Shown in pieces: positions 35,249 through 43,918 of a stretch of DNA of 64,000 bases. The stretch's first letter is position 1; every line of letters begins with the position of its first letter. Location of the stretch: NCBI GenBank assembly GCA_018818165.1, contig JAHISP010000068.1:23551-87550 (forward strand), read 5' to 3'. Source of the stretch: Bacteroidota bacterium (GTDB lineage Bacteria; Bacteroidota; Ignavibacteria; Ignavibacteriales; Melioribacteraceae). The position numbers and the translations under genes were made by a program. Under the pieces are notes generated by a model. That model was given only the letters and a program-made list of their open reading frames with translations. It was not told the DNA's origin and searched no databases.

Positions 35249-37930
35249 TTATTTTACCAATATCATTTTATTGGTTTTAATAAAACTACCTGCTGTAATT
35301 CTGTAAAAATAAATTCCGCTTGATAATTGATAATTGGCACTCGTAAATTGATAATTATAATTACCTGCTAACATTTCTTCGTTTATTAATACTGCAACTT
35401 CCTGTCCAAGTGAGTTAAAAATACTTAATTTTACATTCCCATTTGTTGGTAATGCAAATTCAATTACAGTACTTGGATTAAATGGATTTGGATAATTTTG
35501 AGAAAGTGAATACTCTACAGGAATTGAGTTTTCCTTTTCAATACCAACAAGCACATTTATTTCATCTGAAAAATCACTTTCTTGTCCTGCTAAATCAGTT
35601 GCAGTAATTTTATACTGAATATTTCCATCAAGAACTTCATCATCTATATAAGTAGTATCAATAGTAGTTGCCAGAAATTCACCGTACTTATAAACAGTAT
35701 AAAAACTAATATCTGATTCTTTATTTTTGTCCCATTTTAATTGTGCATCCAACCCACTATATGGCACATAAGATAATAATCCAGTTGGTTTCGCTGGCGG
35801 TAGATCTCCTGCTATAAACATGAATTCTTCTGAACGAATATTATTTACCCATCCTTCATCATTTTGGTCAATAATAAAATAATATGTTGAACCAAAATTT
35901 AGAGTATCAAGAATAAGAGTGTGTTCAAGAACTAAACCAGATTCTTCTATTACTTCATATGGATATCCATTTGTTGCATCATTTTCTGCATAGAAAATAA
36001 ATCCAGTAGCTGGGACTGTTGTTTTCCATGTAACTTTTGTTTGTGTATCATTGAGAATTGTAATAATAATATCTGTAATTTCAAAAGCTGATGGTTCTTC
36101 TTTTCCAATGTATATTTTTCGAGATGGATTTCCATCGACCAAACATTGATAAACACCATTGTTTGATGAATTTAAACCATTATTAAAATTAAATAATTGA
36201 GAATTTGCATCTGGAATATCAACTCCATCTTTTTGCCATTGGAAATTTGTTCCCGTTAACATTGCATCTAAAACAACTTTCCCAGTCCATGAAGAATCAT
36301 TTGGAATTAAAATATTTTGGTCATCAATGCCATTTAGTTTTGTTTCAATGTTTGACCATTGATTTCCATTATGTAAAACATTTCCAGTTATAGATAAATA
36401 CAATGTACCTGATTGTGAATTGATAATATTTCCATAGTTTTCAATATCACCTAGAATTGATATGCTATCAGAACCAGAATATGAGAGCAGATTTCCATTA
36501 TCGATTACAATAGTACCTCCTGATAAAACAGTGCTTTCATCACAAGTTAAATATCTTATTTTTGCATTATTTATCGTTGTATTTTCCCCTACATGAGCAA
36601 ATGCTATTTCTGAATTATTTGCATTCACATTTATATTTTTTAACAGATTGTACCATTGATATGTTGTATAAAATAAACTGTTTGAGGCCAAATTTAGTAA
36701 GCCTGTATTAAAATCTACGGTAACTGTTCTATCCTTAAAAATTAAATCCCCTTTGGTTATATTCACAACTGTATTTGAATCTGTGGCTTTAAATTGTGTT
36801 GTTGAAATAGAATCAGACACTGAAAAATTGCATGTCCCAGAAAAAATAATTGCTTTATTATTCAATTTTCCATTGCTAATAAATGTACTATTATCTTTTT
36901 GATTAAGAAATAAACCATTATCTGTAGTTGCATCATAAATATTTCCATTATTTGTAAATGTTCCGTCAATAAATATTCCTCTATCACCATTGTACCAAAT
37001 ACTTCCACTGTACCAATCCACTAAGTTTCCCTCAAATGTTGTTTCTCCTTCAAATATTACAAGGTTTTCACCTCCATTATCAGTGGGATCACCACCAGAT
37101 ACAAAGGTGCCTATTAGATTTGCATTTGATATTATTGTATTTTTTGCTCCTCCAAGATAATTTCCCAAATAACCAATGGAACCAGATTGAGTGCTAATTA
37201 TATTGTTGTTAACTTCTATTTTACCAGAAAGTATTTGGGCATTAACTAAAACCAAATTATTTGGATAGGGATTTGATGATGGCAATATTAGTTTTGAACC
37301 AGCTAAATTTATTTGTCCACTTACTATTGCAAGACTATCAACAATTAAACTACCCAAATCATCCAAAAACCTTGTTTCACCAAGATACAAGGTGCTATCA
37401 TTCAAAGATCTAATATGGTGTGAATGCTCAGCTTTATTTGGATTCCAATCCATATCAGAAAATGAAGTATGTGTAAAATGAAATGAGCCATTATTAATAA
37501 TATCACCCATAATGTATAATCTTTGATATTGCGAAATATAATGACTTTTAGTAGTACCATTATTATAAAAATCCCCCCCAATTTCTAACCAAAAATCATG
37601 TGAGGGACTAATAGTTCCATTGTTAATTAAATCATTTTTAATTCTAATTGAGCCACTAACTACAGCACTGCCGTAATTGTCCAAAACCCCACCAGTGCTT
37701 ATTGTTAAATTTAAACATTCTGCGTCAACATAAGTACCAGAACTCGCAATCACATAATGTGATATAGTAACATTTGAGTTTGAATCTGGAATTGCAGTTG
37801 CATTTGGATCTGCTGACCAAGTTAAAGGGTCGTTCCAATTACCATCTTTAACAGAAATAAACTGAGCGTTTATTTCATTAATCGTAATTATCAAAAATAA
37901 AACTAAAAAATAAGAAGTATACTTTTTCAT
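35249..37930 (-). CDS. T9SS-exported multidomain surface protein with fibronectin-like domains
   Basis: 893 residues from ATG 37930, with GGAGA upstream. Signal peptide MKKYTSYFLVLFLIITINEI. Residues about 25-560 are a long beta-helix-like region of repeating G/N-rich strands (ISVKDGNWNDPLTWS at the start, and NYGSAVVSGSIRIKNDLINN). Near 600-800 are immunoglobulin and fibronectin-type segments (DKNKESDISFYTVYKYGEFL and PAKPTGLLSYVPYSGLDAQL). The T9SS sorting domain ends it (YSLSQNYPNPFNPSTVIEFA). The N-terminal pattern resembles autotransporter-like or G8-type beta-helix domains. Function unknown. Confidence 0.82.
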   Translation of the reverse strand: MKKYTSYFLVLFLIITINEINAQFISVKDGNWNDPLTWSADPNATAIPDSNSNVTISHYVIASSGTYVDAECLNLTISTGGVLDNYGSAVVSGSIRIKNDLINNGTISPSHDFWLEIGGDFYNNGTTKSHYISQYQRLYIMGDIINNGSFHFTHTSFSDMDWNPNKAEHSHHIRSLNDSTLYLGETRFLDDLGSLIVDSLAIVSGQINLAGSKLILPSSNPYPNNLVLVNAQILSGKIEVNNNIISTQSGSIGYLGNYLGGAKNTIISNANLIGTFVSGGDPTDNGGENLVIFEGETTFEGNLVDWYSGSIWYNGDRGIFIDGTFTNNGNIYDATTDNGLFLNQKDNSTFISNGKLNNKAIIFSGTCNFSVSDSISTTQFKATDSNTVVNITKGDLIFKDRTVTVDFNTGLLNLASNSLFYTTYQWYNLLKNINVNANNSEIAFAHVGENTTINNAKIRYLTCDESTVLSGGTIVIDNGNLLSYSGSDSISILGDIENYGNIINSQSGTLYLSITGNVLHNGNQWSNIETKLNGIDDQNILIPNDSSWTGKVVLDAMLTGTNFQWQKDGVDIPDANSQLFNFNNGLNSSNNGVYQCLVDGNPSRKIYIGKEEPSAFEITDIIITILNDTQTKVTWKTTVPATGFIFYAENDATNGYPYEVIEESGLVLEHTLILDTLNFGSTYYFIIDQNDEGWVNNIRSEEFMFIAGDLPPAKPTGLLSYVPYSGLDAQLKWDKNKESDISFYTVYKYGEFLATTIDTTYIDDEVLDGNIQYKITATDLAGQESDFSDEINVLVGIEKENSIPVEYSLSQNYPNPFNPSTVIEFALPTNGNVKLSIFNSLGQEVAVLINEEMLAGNYNYQFTSANYQLSSGIYFYRITAGSFIKTNKMILVK
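35252..35530. repeat. Near-identical T9SS tail, copy 2
   Basis: Partner of 33087-33360: both encode EYSLSQNYPNPFNPSTVIEF through the terminal K, differing at a small fraction of bases. The delta-60 protein's sorting domain (31201-31460) is clearly more divergent. Confidence 0.7.
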
Positions 37931-38429
37931 TTTTTCTCCATAAAACATAATTAATAGTGTTTTAAATACTAGCTTAAAAAAGTTTTATCAGATTATTACA
38001 AGCTAAAGAATAAGTTCTATCTCCTATTTTATTAGAACAATAATTCCCCAATTTTAACAAGACAATTGGGCTTCTTAAATATGGCACTAATATCTTATTA
38101 ACAAAGTTTGTACCAAATAAACTAATAAGAATCTGGTACAGAAACAACTAGCATTCGATACAAATCACAATAAATGTATTTCTAATTATCAACATTGATG
38201 ACCTAACAGGCAACACACTGCAAATGCTAAATTTATTTAAACCTGTCTATTTAACTTATTAAAAATTGTTTCACAAAACCTAAAAAAACAATATTCGCTA
38301 GCATTTTTTTAACAAGTGCTTAAGAATAAGAAGAATTTGTACATTTATATTTTTATTATTGTTATTAAAATAATTGGTTTGATTAGTTAAAAAATTATTT
38401 AACATTTTATTAAATTAATATAATTGTAG
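37931..38429. other. Gap between divergent genes
   Basis: 499 bases between the divergent T9SS gene and kinase gene. It must contain both promoters. A 7-base inverted repeat CCCAATT-N10-AATTGGG lies at 38047-38070. I see no clear sigma-70-type pair and no small gene. Confidence 0.4.
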
Positions 38430-40340
38430 ATGAACATTATAAATACAACTCTCCAGGTTTTTTTTACGCTTTTCATAATTCAAATTTTTACTCTGCAACA
38501 TGCAAAAGCTCAACATACTTTAAGTGACACTTTAATTATTAATAGCCTTATTAAAGATGCTGATTCAGTTATGGTAAATAATCCAAAACTTGCTATAAGT
38601 TTAGCGGATAGTGCATCTGTAATTGCGAATGAACTAAATGTTGAAAAATTTAACAATTTATGTTTGCGAAAATTAACTGAATCGTATTATGCCCTTGGAA
38701 AATATCAAAAAGTAATAAATAATTTATTCATATTATTGAAAGTATATGAAGCAAATAAAGATAGTGCCCAAATAGCTTTGTGTAATAATGATATAGGTAC
38801 TGCTTATACTGACTTACAAGAATACTCACTAGCTTTATCATATTTATATAAAGCTATGGTTTATTATGAAAATAAAGTAGACGACAAAGATAAAGCTACT
38901 ACAATAAGTAATATTGGATATACTTACTTATCAATGAAGGATTATGACGATGCCCTTCCTTATTTTCAAAAAGTTTTGCCAATTTTTACAAAATTGGATT
39001 ATCAAATTGGTGTATATACTACAAATAATAACATTGGTAGAACTTTGGTGGGTCAAAAAAGGTATACTGAGGCAATACCCTATTTCAAAACTGCTTTAAG
39101 TATTAATACAAAACTAAATCAAAAAGACGGCATGGCAATGACAATTAATCATTTAGGGTTAATTGACTATTATTTAAAAAATTATGATGAGGCAATAGTT
39201 TATTTTCAAAAAGCTGCAAAAATTCGAAAAGAGATTGGCAACATGAATGCTTATTTTTATTCGATGAACAATATAGCTTACATCACAAATCTAAAAGGAA
39301 AACCGAAGAAAGCTATTGAAATATATGAAAATCTGCTTGCTGAGACAGATCCAGAAAATGATAGCGATGCAATTATAATGCTATTAACAAATATGAATAA
39401 GAATTATGCTTCCATTGGTGAATATGACAAGGCATATGAAACCCTTCTTAAATGTACTGAATTAAAAGATAAGTATTTCGACATAGAAAAGAACAAACAA
39501 ATTGAAGAACTTAAAGTTGAATTTGAAACGGAGCAACACATTTCTGAGATTAATAACTTAAAAGAATTAACCAGCATTCAAGAGGAATCACTTAATCGGA
39601 AACAAATGATAATTTTGCTGTTAATTGGTTCATTCCTTTTAGTTGCGGGACTTGGTTACTTAGGAATTACGCGATACCAATTAAAAACAAAGCAAAAGTC
39701 AATGGAATTAGAGCAAAAATTACTCCGCTCGCAAATGAATCCACATTTTATTTTCAATTCCCTATCGGTAATTCAAGGATATATTTTTAAAGGATCTGCA
39801 AATGAAGCTGTAACTTATCTATCAAATTTTGGAAAATTAATGCGTAACATTTTAGAAAATTCACGTGAAGAATTTGTTTTACTCGAAAAAGAAATTGAAA
39901 CATTAAAACATTATCTCAAACTTCAGAATTTAAGACATGATGGCATAATCAACTACACAATTGAAATAGATGAAAATTTGGGATTAGATTCTGTGCGTGT
40001 TCCACCAATGCTTGCTCAACCATTTATTGAAAACTCAATTAAACATGGAATGAATGAAGAAAACAAATTTAATATTCAAATAAAGTACACCAAAAAAGAT
40101 GACAAAATGAAATTAGTAATTGAAGATGATGGAATTGGAATTAACAAAATTGATAATAATAAGTCTTCACTTAATAAGCATCAATCTTTGGCAATAACAA
40201 TTACGCAAAGCCGCTTGCAATTGTTGAGTAAACGAAAAAAAGGAAAATTTAATTTACTTTTAATAGATTTAAGTACAGAAAATACTGATAAATCTGGAAC
40301 AAGAATTGAACTGGATTTACCATACTTGGAAGAATTTTAA
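38430..40340 (+). CDS. TPR-containing LytS-family sensor histidine kinase
   Basis: 636 residues. A signal/anchor segment (MNIINTTLQVFFTLFIIQIF) is followed by about seven TPR repeats from 80 to 370 (for example ATTISNIGYTYLSMKDYDDA and TINHLGLIDYYLKNYDEAIV). A membrane helix lies near 390-410 (QMIILLLIGSFLLVAGLGYL). The kinase domain is the LytS type with RSQMNPHFIFNSL (His at about 439), then PPMLAQPFIENSIKHGM and the glycine box EDDGIG. These sensors pair with LytTR regulators. The LytTR gene follows 14 bases later, forming an operon. The ligand is unknown; periplasmic TPR sensing is inferred. Confidence 0.92.
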   Translation: MNIINTTLQVFFTLFIIQIFTLQHAKAQHTLSDTLIINSLIKDADSVMVNNPKLAISLADSASVIANELNVEKFNNLCLRKLTESYYALGKYQKVINNLFILLKVYEANKDSAQIALCNNDIGTAYTDLQEYSLALSYLYKAMVYYENKVDDKDKATTISNIGYTYLSMKDYDDALPYFQKVLPIFTKLDYQIGVYTTNNNIGRTLVGQKRYTEAIPYFKTALSINTKLNQKDGMAMTINHLGLIDYYLKNYDEAIVYFQKAAKIRKEIGNMNAYFYSMNNIAYITNLKGKPKKAIEIYENLLAETDPENDSDAIIMLLTNMNKNYASIGEYDKAYETLLKCTELKDKYFDIEKNKQIEELKVEFETEQHISEINNLKELTSIQEESLNRKQMIILLLIGSFLLVAGLGYLGITRYQLKTKQKSMELEQKLLRSQMNPHFIFNSLSVIQGYIFKGSANEAVTYLSNFGKLMRNILENSREEFVLLEKEIETLKHYLKLQNLRHDGIINYTIEIDENLGLDSVRVPPMLAQPFIENSIKHGMNEENKFNIQIKYTKKDDKMKLVIEDDGIGINKIDNNKSSLNKHQSLAITITQSRLQLLSKRKKGKFNLLLIDLSTENTDKSGTRIELDLPYLEEF

Positions 40341-40354
40341 TTAGGAAATATATT

Positions 40355-41104
40355 ATGCTGAAAATTTTGATTGTGGAAGATGAAAAAATGACAAGTGAGA
40401 TGATTGCCCAAATGGTTTCTAGCTCCTTTCCTGATGCTTTAATTGTTGGGCAAGTAGATTCGGTTGCAAACGGTATTTCTGAAATAATTAAACATAAGCC
40501 CGATATAATTTTACTTGATATAAATCTTAAGGATGGAAATGGTTTTGAAATTCTAGAAAGAACACAGGACATAGATTACATGGTTGTTTTTATAACAGCT
40601 TATTCCGAATATGCTGTAAAGGCATTTAAAATTAGTGCAATAGATTATCTTCTAAAACCAATTGATTTATTAGAGCTTGTAAATGCCATTGAAAAGTGTA
40701 TAATGCATAAAGAAGTAAATCAACTAAATATAAAATTGAAAACATTATTTTCAAATTTAAAGACAGAATCCAATCACAACAAAAAGATTGTGCTAAAATC
40801 AACCGAAAGCATAAATGTTGTTCCAATAAACGAAATTATTAGATGCGAATCTGATAAAAGTTATACCACATTTTATCTAAAAGAAAATAGAAAAATTCTT
40901 GTTTCAACAACATTAAAAGAATTTGAAAATTTATTAACTGAATATGGATTCTTCCGACCTCACCAATCTCATCTCGTAAATACAAACTATATTGATAGTT
41001 TTGAAAAACCTCATGGCGGTTTGTTAATTATGAATGACAAAAGTCGTGTTCCCGTTTCAACAAGAAAACGAGAAGCATTGTTCAATCTTTTCAATAATTT
41101 GTAA
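40355..41104 (+). CDS. LytTR-family response regulator
   Basis: 249 residues. Receiver domain with D55 as the phosphorylation site (IILLDINLKDGNG), acidic pair VEDE, and K in LLKPIDLLEL. The C-terminal LytTR DNA-binding domain includes INEIIRCESDKSYTTFYLKE, then KEFENLLTEYGFFRPHQSHL and RVPVSTRKREALF. It is a direct partner of the LytS-type kinase (14 bases upstream). A strong terminator follows at 41148-41187. Likely targets are unknown. Confidence 0.95.
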   Translation: MLKILIVEDEKMTSEMIAQMVSSSFPDALIVGQVDSVANGISEIIKHKPDIILLDINLKDGNGFEILERTQDIDYMVVFITAYSEYAVKAFKISAIDYLLKPIDLLELVNAIEKCIMHKEVNQLNIKLKTLFSNLKTESNHNKKIVLKSTESINVVPINEIIRCESDKSYTTFYLKENRKILVSTTLKEFENLLTEYGFFRPHQSHLVNTNYIDSFEKPHGGLLIMNDKSRVPVSTRKREALFNLFNNL

Positions 41105-41147
41105 TTTAAAGTTGTAATTTTTTCAGGTTTAACAATTCTCAACAACT

Positions 41148-41187
41148 AAACTTCTAAATTCTTAATTATAAGAATTTAGAAGTTTTT
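41148..41187 (+). terminator. Strong intrinsic terminator of the kinase/regulator pair
   Basis: A perfect 17-base stem, AAACTTCTAAATTCTTA (41148-41164) and its complement (41169-41185), loop ATTA, with a U tract through 41187. Confidence 0.85.
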
Positions 41188-41254
41188 CGTCTTTTTATAA
41201 TTATTCTTAATTGTATAAATTTTACTTTTCCACCTACTAATTTTCTGTCAGTTT

Positions 41255-41336
41255 AACCCAACAAACGTGACAAATAGGTTTGTTTTAACATTTTTTTAGA
41301 TAATTTAAATTAAACTCAACCCAATAATTATGACAA
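41255..41336 (+). promoter_or_regulatory. Direct repeats upstream of the hydrogenase operon
   Basis: AACCCAACAAACGTGACAA (41255-41273) recurs as AACCCAATAATTATGACAA (41318-41336), exactly 63 bases apart, about six helical turns. The first overlaps an inverted repeat AACAAAC-N11-GTTTGTT (41260-41284). Upstream of hydC by about 100 bases. A regulator-binding role is inferred. Confidence 0.45.
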
Positions 41337-41439
41337 CATCCAACAGATTTTTGCCTTTTTACTTTTAGTGAAATTCCATCAAATAATTGGCACACGAATT
41401 GTCTTTCAAAAGCAAACAGAAAAATTAAAGGAACTATAA

Positions 41440-41922
41440 ATGCATAATAAACTTTTTGAAAAATATGATCGTGGCAATAGAAGTCACTTAATTGGACTAC
41501 TTCAAGATGTTCAAGATGTTTATGGATATATTCCAGAAATAGCAATGATTGATATTGGTGAGTTTTTAGAACTTCCAACAAGTTCTGTATTTGGAGTAGC
41601 TACCTTTTATAATCAATTTAGATTAACACCACTTGGTAAAAATGTAATAAATGTTTGCAGAGGAACCGCTTGTCACGTAAAAGATTCTGCTAATATACTT
41701 TTTGCTCTTGAAAACGAACTTGGAATTAAAGTTGGAATGACAACTCGCGATAAGGAATTTACTATTGAACAAGTTGCTTGCATTGGAGCTTGCAGTATTG
41801 CGCCAGTTATTAGTATTAATGGAGAATATTTTGGAAGGCTAAAAACTAAAGATATTCCAAAATTGATTGCAGAATTTAAGAAAAAAGATGAAATGGTTGA
41901 AAATATTGAAGGTGAAGAATGA
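41440..41922 (+). CDS. hydC: [FeFe]-hydrogenase small subunit, NuoE-like
   Basis: 160 residues. NuoE/HydC-type [2Fe-2S] protein: helical N-terminus (HLIGLLQDVQDVYGYIPE, LPTSSVFGVATFYNQF) and the thioredoxin-like half with cysteines C73, C78, C114 and C118 (NVCRGTACHVK, ACIGACSIAPV). It carries electrons between the flavin subunit and the hydrogenase. AAAGGA lies 7 bases before the ATG. It is first in hydCBA, and its stop overlaps the next ATG (ATGA at 41919-41922). In Thermotoga the trimer is electron-bifurcating; whether this one bifurcates is not shown by sequence alone. Confidence 0.93.
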   Translation: MHNKLFEKYDRGNRSHLIGLLQDVQDVYGYIPEIAMIDIGEFLELPTSSVFGVATFYNQFRLTPLGKNVINVCRGTACHVKDSANILFALENELGIKVGMTTRDKEFTIEQVACIGACSIAPVISINGEYFGRLKTKDIPKLIAEFKKKDEMVENIEGEE

Positions 41923-43901
41923 AATCGTTTATAGATTTAGTTTATTGTGAAGAATGTGGCAAAAGTCATACTAATAGTTCCACTTTTATATCCAATTGCA
42001 GAAACGGATTATCTTGCAATCATAATCCACAAACAAACGAAGAAATTATAAAATTAAATAATATCTTAACGTATAAAGAACACTCAATTCCAATTATTTT
42101 TATTGGAATGGGTACTTGCGGACTTGCATCAGGTGCAAACAAAGTAAAGAAAGCAATTGAACAAGAATTGTTAAAACTTAATATTGACGCCACTATTGTT
42201 CCAACTGGCTGTATTGGTTATTGCGCAAAAGAAGTAATTGTGGATATTAAATTGCCAAATAAGGATAGAATCTCTTATTGTGAAATAACTCCTAGTGATG
42301 TTCCTCAACTAATTAAAAGAACGCTTGTTGATAAACAAATATATATTCAAAAACTACTAGCAACATTTGGCGCAACTGATGATTATGTAACCAATATTGA
42401 TGAAATTCCATTCTTTGCTAAACAGCATAAAGTGGTACTCAAAAATTGTGGAATTATAAATCCTACTTCTATTGATGAATACATTGCAAGTGGTGGATTT
42501 ACTGCTCTAGAAAATATTTTAAATAATATGACCCCAAAAGCTGTGGTTGATGAAGTGATTAAATCTGGCTTGCGCGGAAGAGGCGGAGGTGGATTTCCAA
42601 CTGGGAAAAAATGGGATTTCGCGCTAGCACAAAAATCTGACGCAAAATATATTATTTGTAATGCCGATGAAGGCGATCCTGGTGCCTTTATGGACAGATC
42701 AGTTTTGGAAAGCGACCCGTTTAAATTGATTGAAGGAATGATAATAGCAGCCTATGCAATTGGTGCAAGTCATGGATATATTTATTGCCGTGCAGAATAT
42801 CCGCTTGCAATTGAAAGACTTGAAAATGCAATTATAAAATGCGAAAAATATGGATTAATTGGTGAATCTATACTAGGAAGTGATTTTAATTTAGAGATTA
42901 AAATCAAAAAAGGGGCAGGCGCTTTTGTCTGTGGAGAGGAAACAGCTTTAATCGCTTCCATTGAAGGAAAGCGTGGAATGCCTAAACCTCGTCCCCCTTT
43001 TCCAGCAGTCTCTGGTCTTTGGGGAAAGCCAACCATTATTAACAATGTTGAAACGTTATCAAATATAACTAGCATTATTAATAAAGGAGCCGATTGGTAT
43101 TCATCAATTGGAACTGAAAATAGCAAAGGTACAAAAGTGTTTGCTATGAGTGGAAAAATAAAATACTCAGGATTAGCAGAAGTTCCAATGGGAACAACAC
43201 TTGGTGAAATAGTTTTCAACATTGGCGGTGGAGTTCCAAATAATAAGAATTTTAAAGCTGTTCAAATTGGTGGTCCTTCTGGAGGCTGTCTTCCAGTAGA
43301 AGTTATGGATACACCAGTTGATTATGAATCGTTAAAAGGAGTTGGTGCAATGATGGGCTCTGGCGGTTTCGTAGTAATGGATGAAGACACTTGTATTGTT
43401 GATCTTGCAAAATTCTTTTTACAATTTATTAAAAATGAATCGTGCGGAAAGTGCGTGCCTTGTCGTGAAGGAACAACCAGAATGCTCGAAATTATTGAGC
43501 GCATTTCTACAAAATATGGTGATGGAGATCCTCTCAATGAATTATTGCGTTTCAAAGGAATTATTCATCTAGAAAGATTAGCTGGAGTTATTCAAGATAC
43601 TTCACTTTGTGGATTAGGACAATCAGCTCCAAATCCAGTATTATCGGGCTTAAGATATTTCCGTGAAGAATATGAAGAGCATTTATTTGAACGAAAATGC
43701 ACAGCTAAAGTTTGTAAAGAAATTTTAACCTACACAATTGACCCTAAAATTTGCAACGGCTGTGGTGCTTGTTTGCGTAAATGCGCAACTGATGCAATTA
43801 TTGGAGTAAAGAAAGAGCCTCATACAATAATCCAATCACAATGCATAAAGTGCGGTGTTTGTCTTGAAACTTGCAGATTTGAAGCAATTTCTGTTAACTG
43901 A
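41919..43901 (+). CDS. hydB: NADH-binding flavoprotein subunit of NAD-linked [FeFe]-hydrogenase
   Basis: 660 residues. The FMN and NADH sites are in RGRGGGGFPTGKKWDFA and ADEGDPGAFMDRSVLESDP, with GAFVCGEETALIASIEGKRG. A [4Fe-4S] motif ESCGKCVPCREGT follows, and two ferredoxin clusters near the end (CNGCGACLRKC, CIKCGVCLETC). An N-terminal thioredoxin-like section has GMGTCGLASG and TGCIGYCAKE. A preceding extension carries four cysteines, C10, C13, C27 and C33 (YCEECGK, NCRNGLSC), which I do not see in the short form of HydB. It oxidises or reduces NAD(H) for HydA, 17 bases downstream. Confidence 0.93.
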   Translation: MKSFIDLVYCEECGKSHTNSSTFISNCRNGLSCNHNPQTNEEIIKLNNILTYKEHSIPIIFIGMGTCGLASGANKVKKAIEQELLKLNIDATIVPTGCIGYCAKEVIVDIKLPNKDRISYCEITPSDVPQLIKRTLVDKQIYIQKLLATFGATDDYVTNIDEIPFFAKQHKVVLKNCGIINPTSIDEYIASGGFTALENILNNMTPKAVVDEVIKSGLRGRGGGGFPTGKKWDFALAQKSDAKYIICNADEGDPGAFMDRSVLESDPFKLIEGMIIAAYAIGASHGYIYCRAEYPLAIERLENAIIKCEKYGLIGESILGSDFNLEIKIKKGAGAFVCGEETALIASIEGKRGMPKPRPPFPAVSGLWGKPTIINNVETLSNITSIINKGADWYSSIGTENSKGTKVFAMSGKIKYSGLAEVPMGTTLGEIVFNIGGGVPNNKNFKAVQIGGPSGGCLPVEVMDTPVDYESLKGVGAMMGSGGFVVMDEDTCIVDLAKFFLQFIKNESCGKCVPCREGTTRMLEIIERISTKYGDGDPLNELLRFKGIIHLERLAGVIQDTSLCGLGQSAPNPVLSGLRYFREEYEEHLFERKCTAKVCKEILTYTIDPKICNGCGACLRKCATDAIIGVKKEPHTIIQSQCIKCGVCLETCRFEAISVN

Positions 43902-43918
43902 TTTTATTTGGAGAAAAA

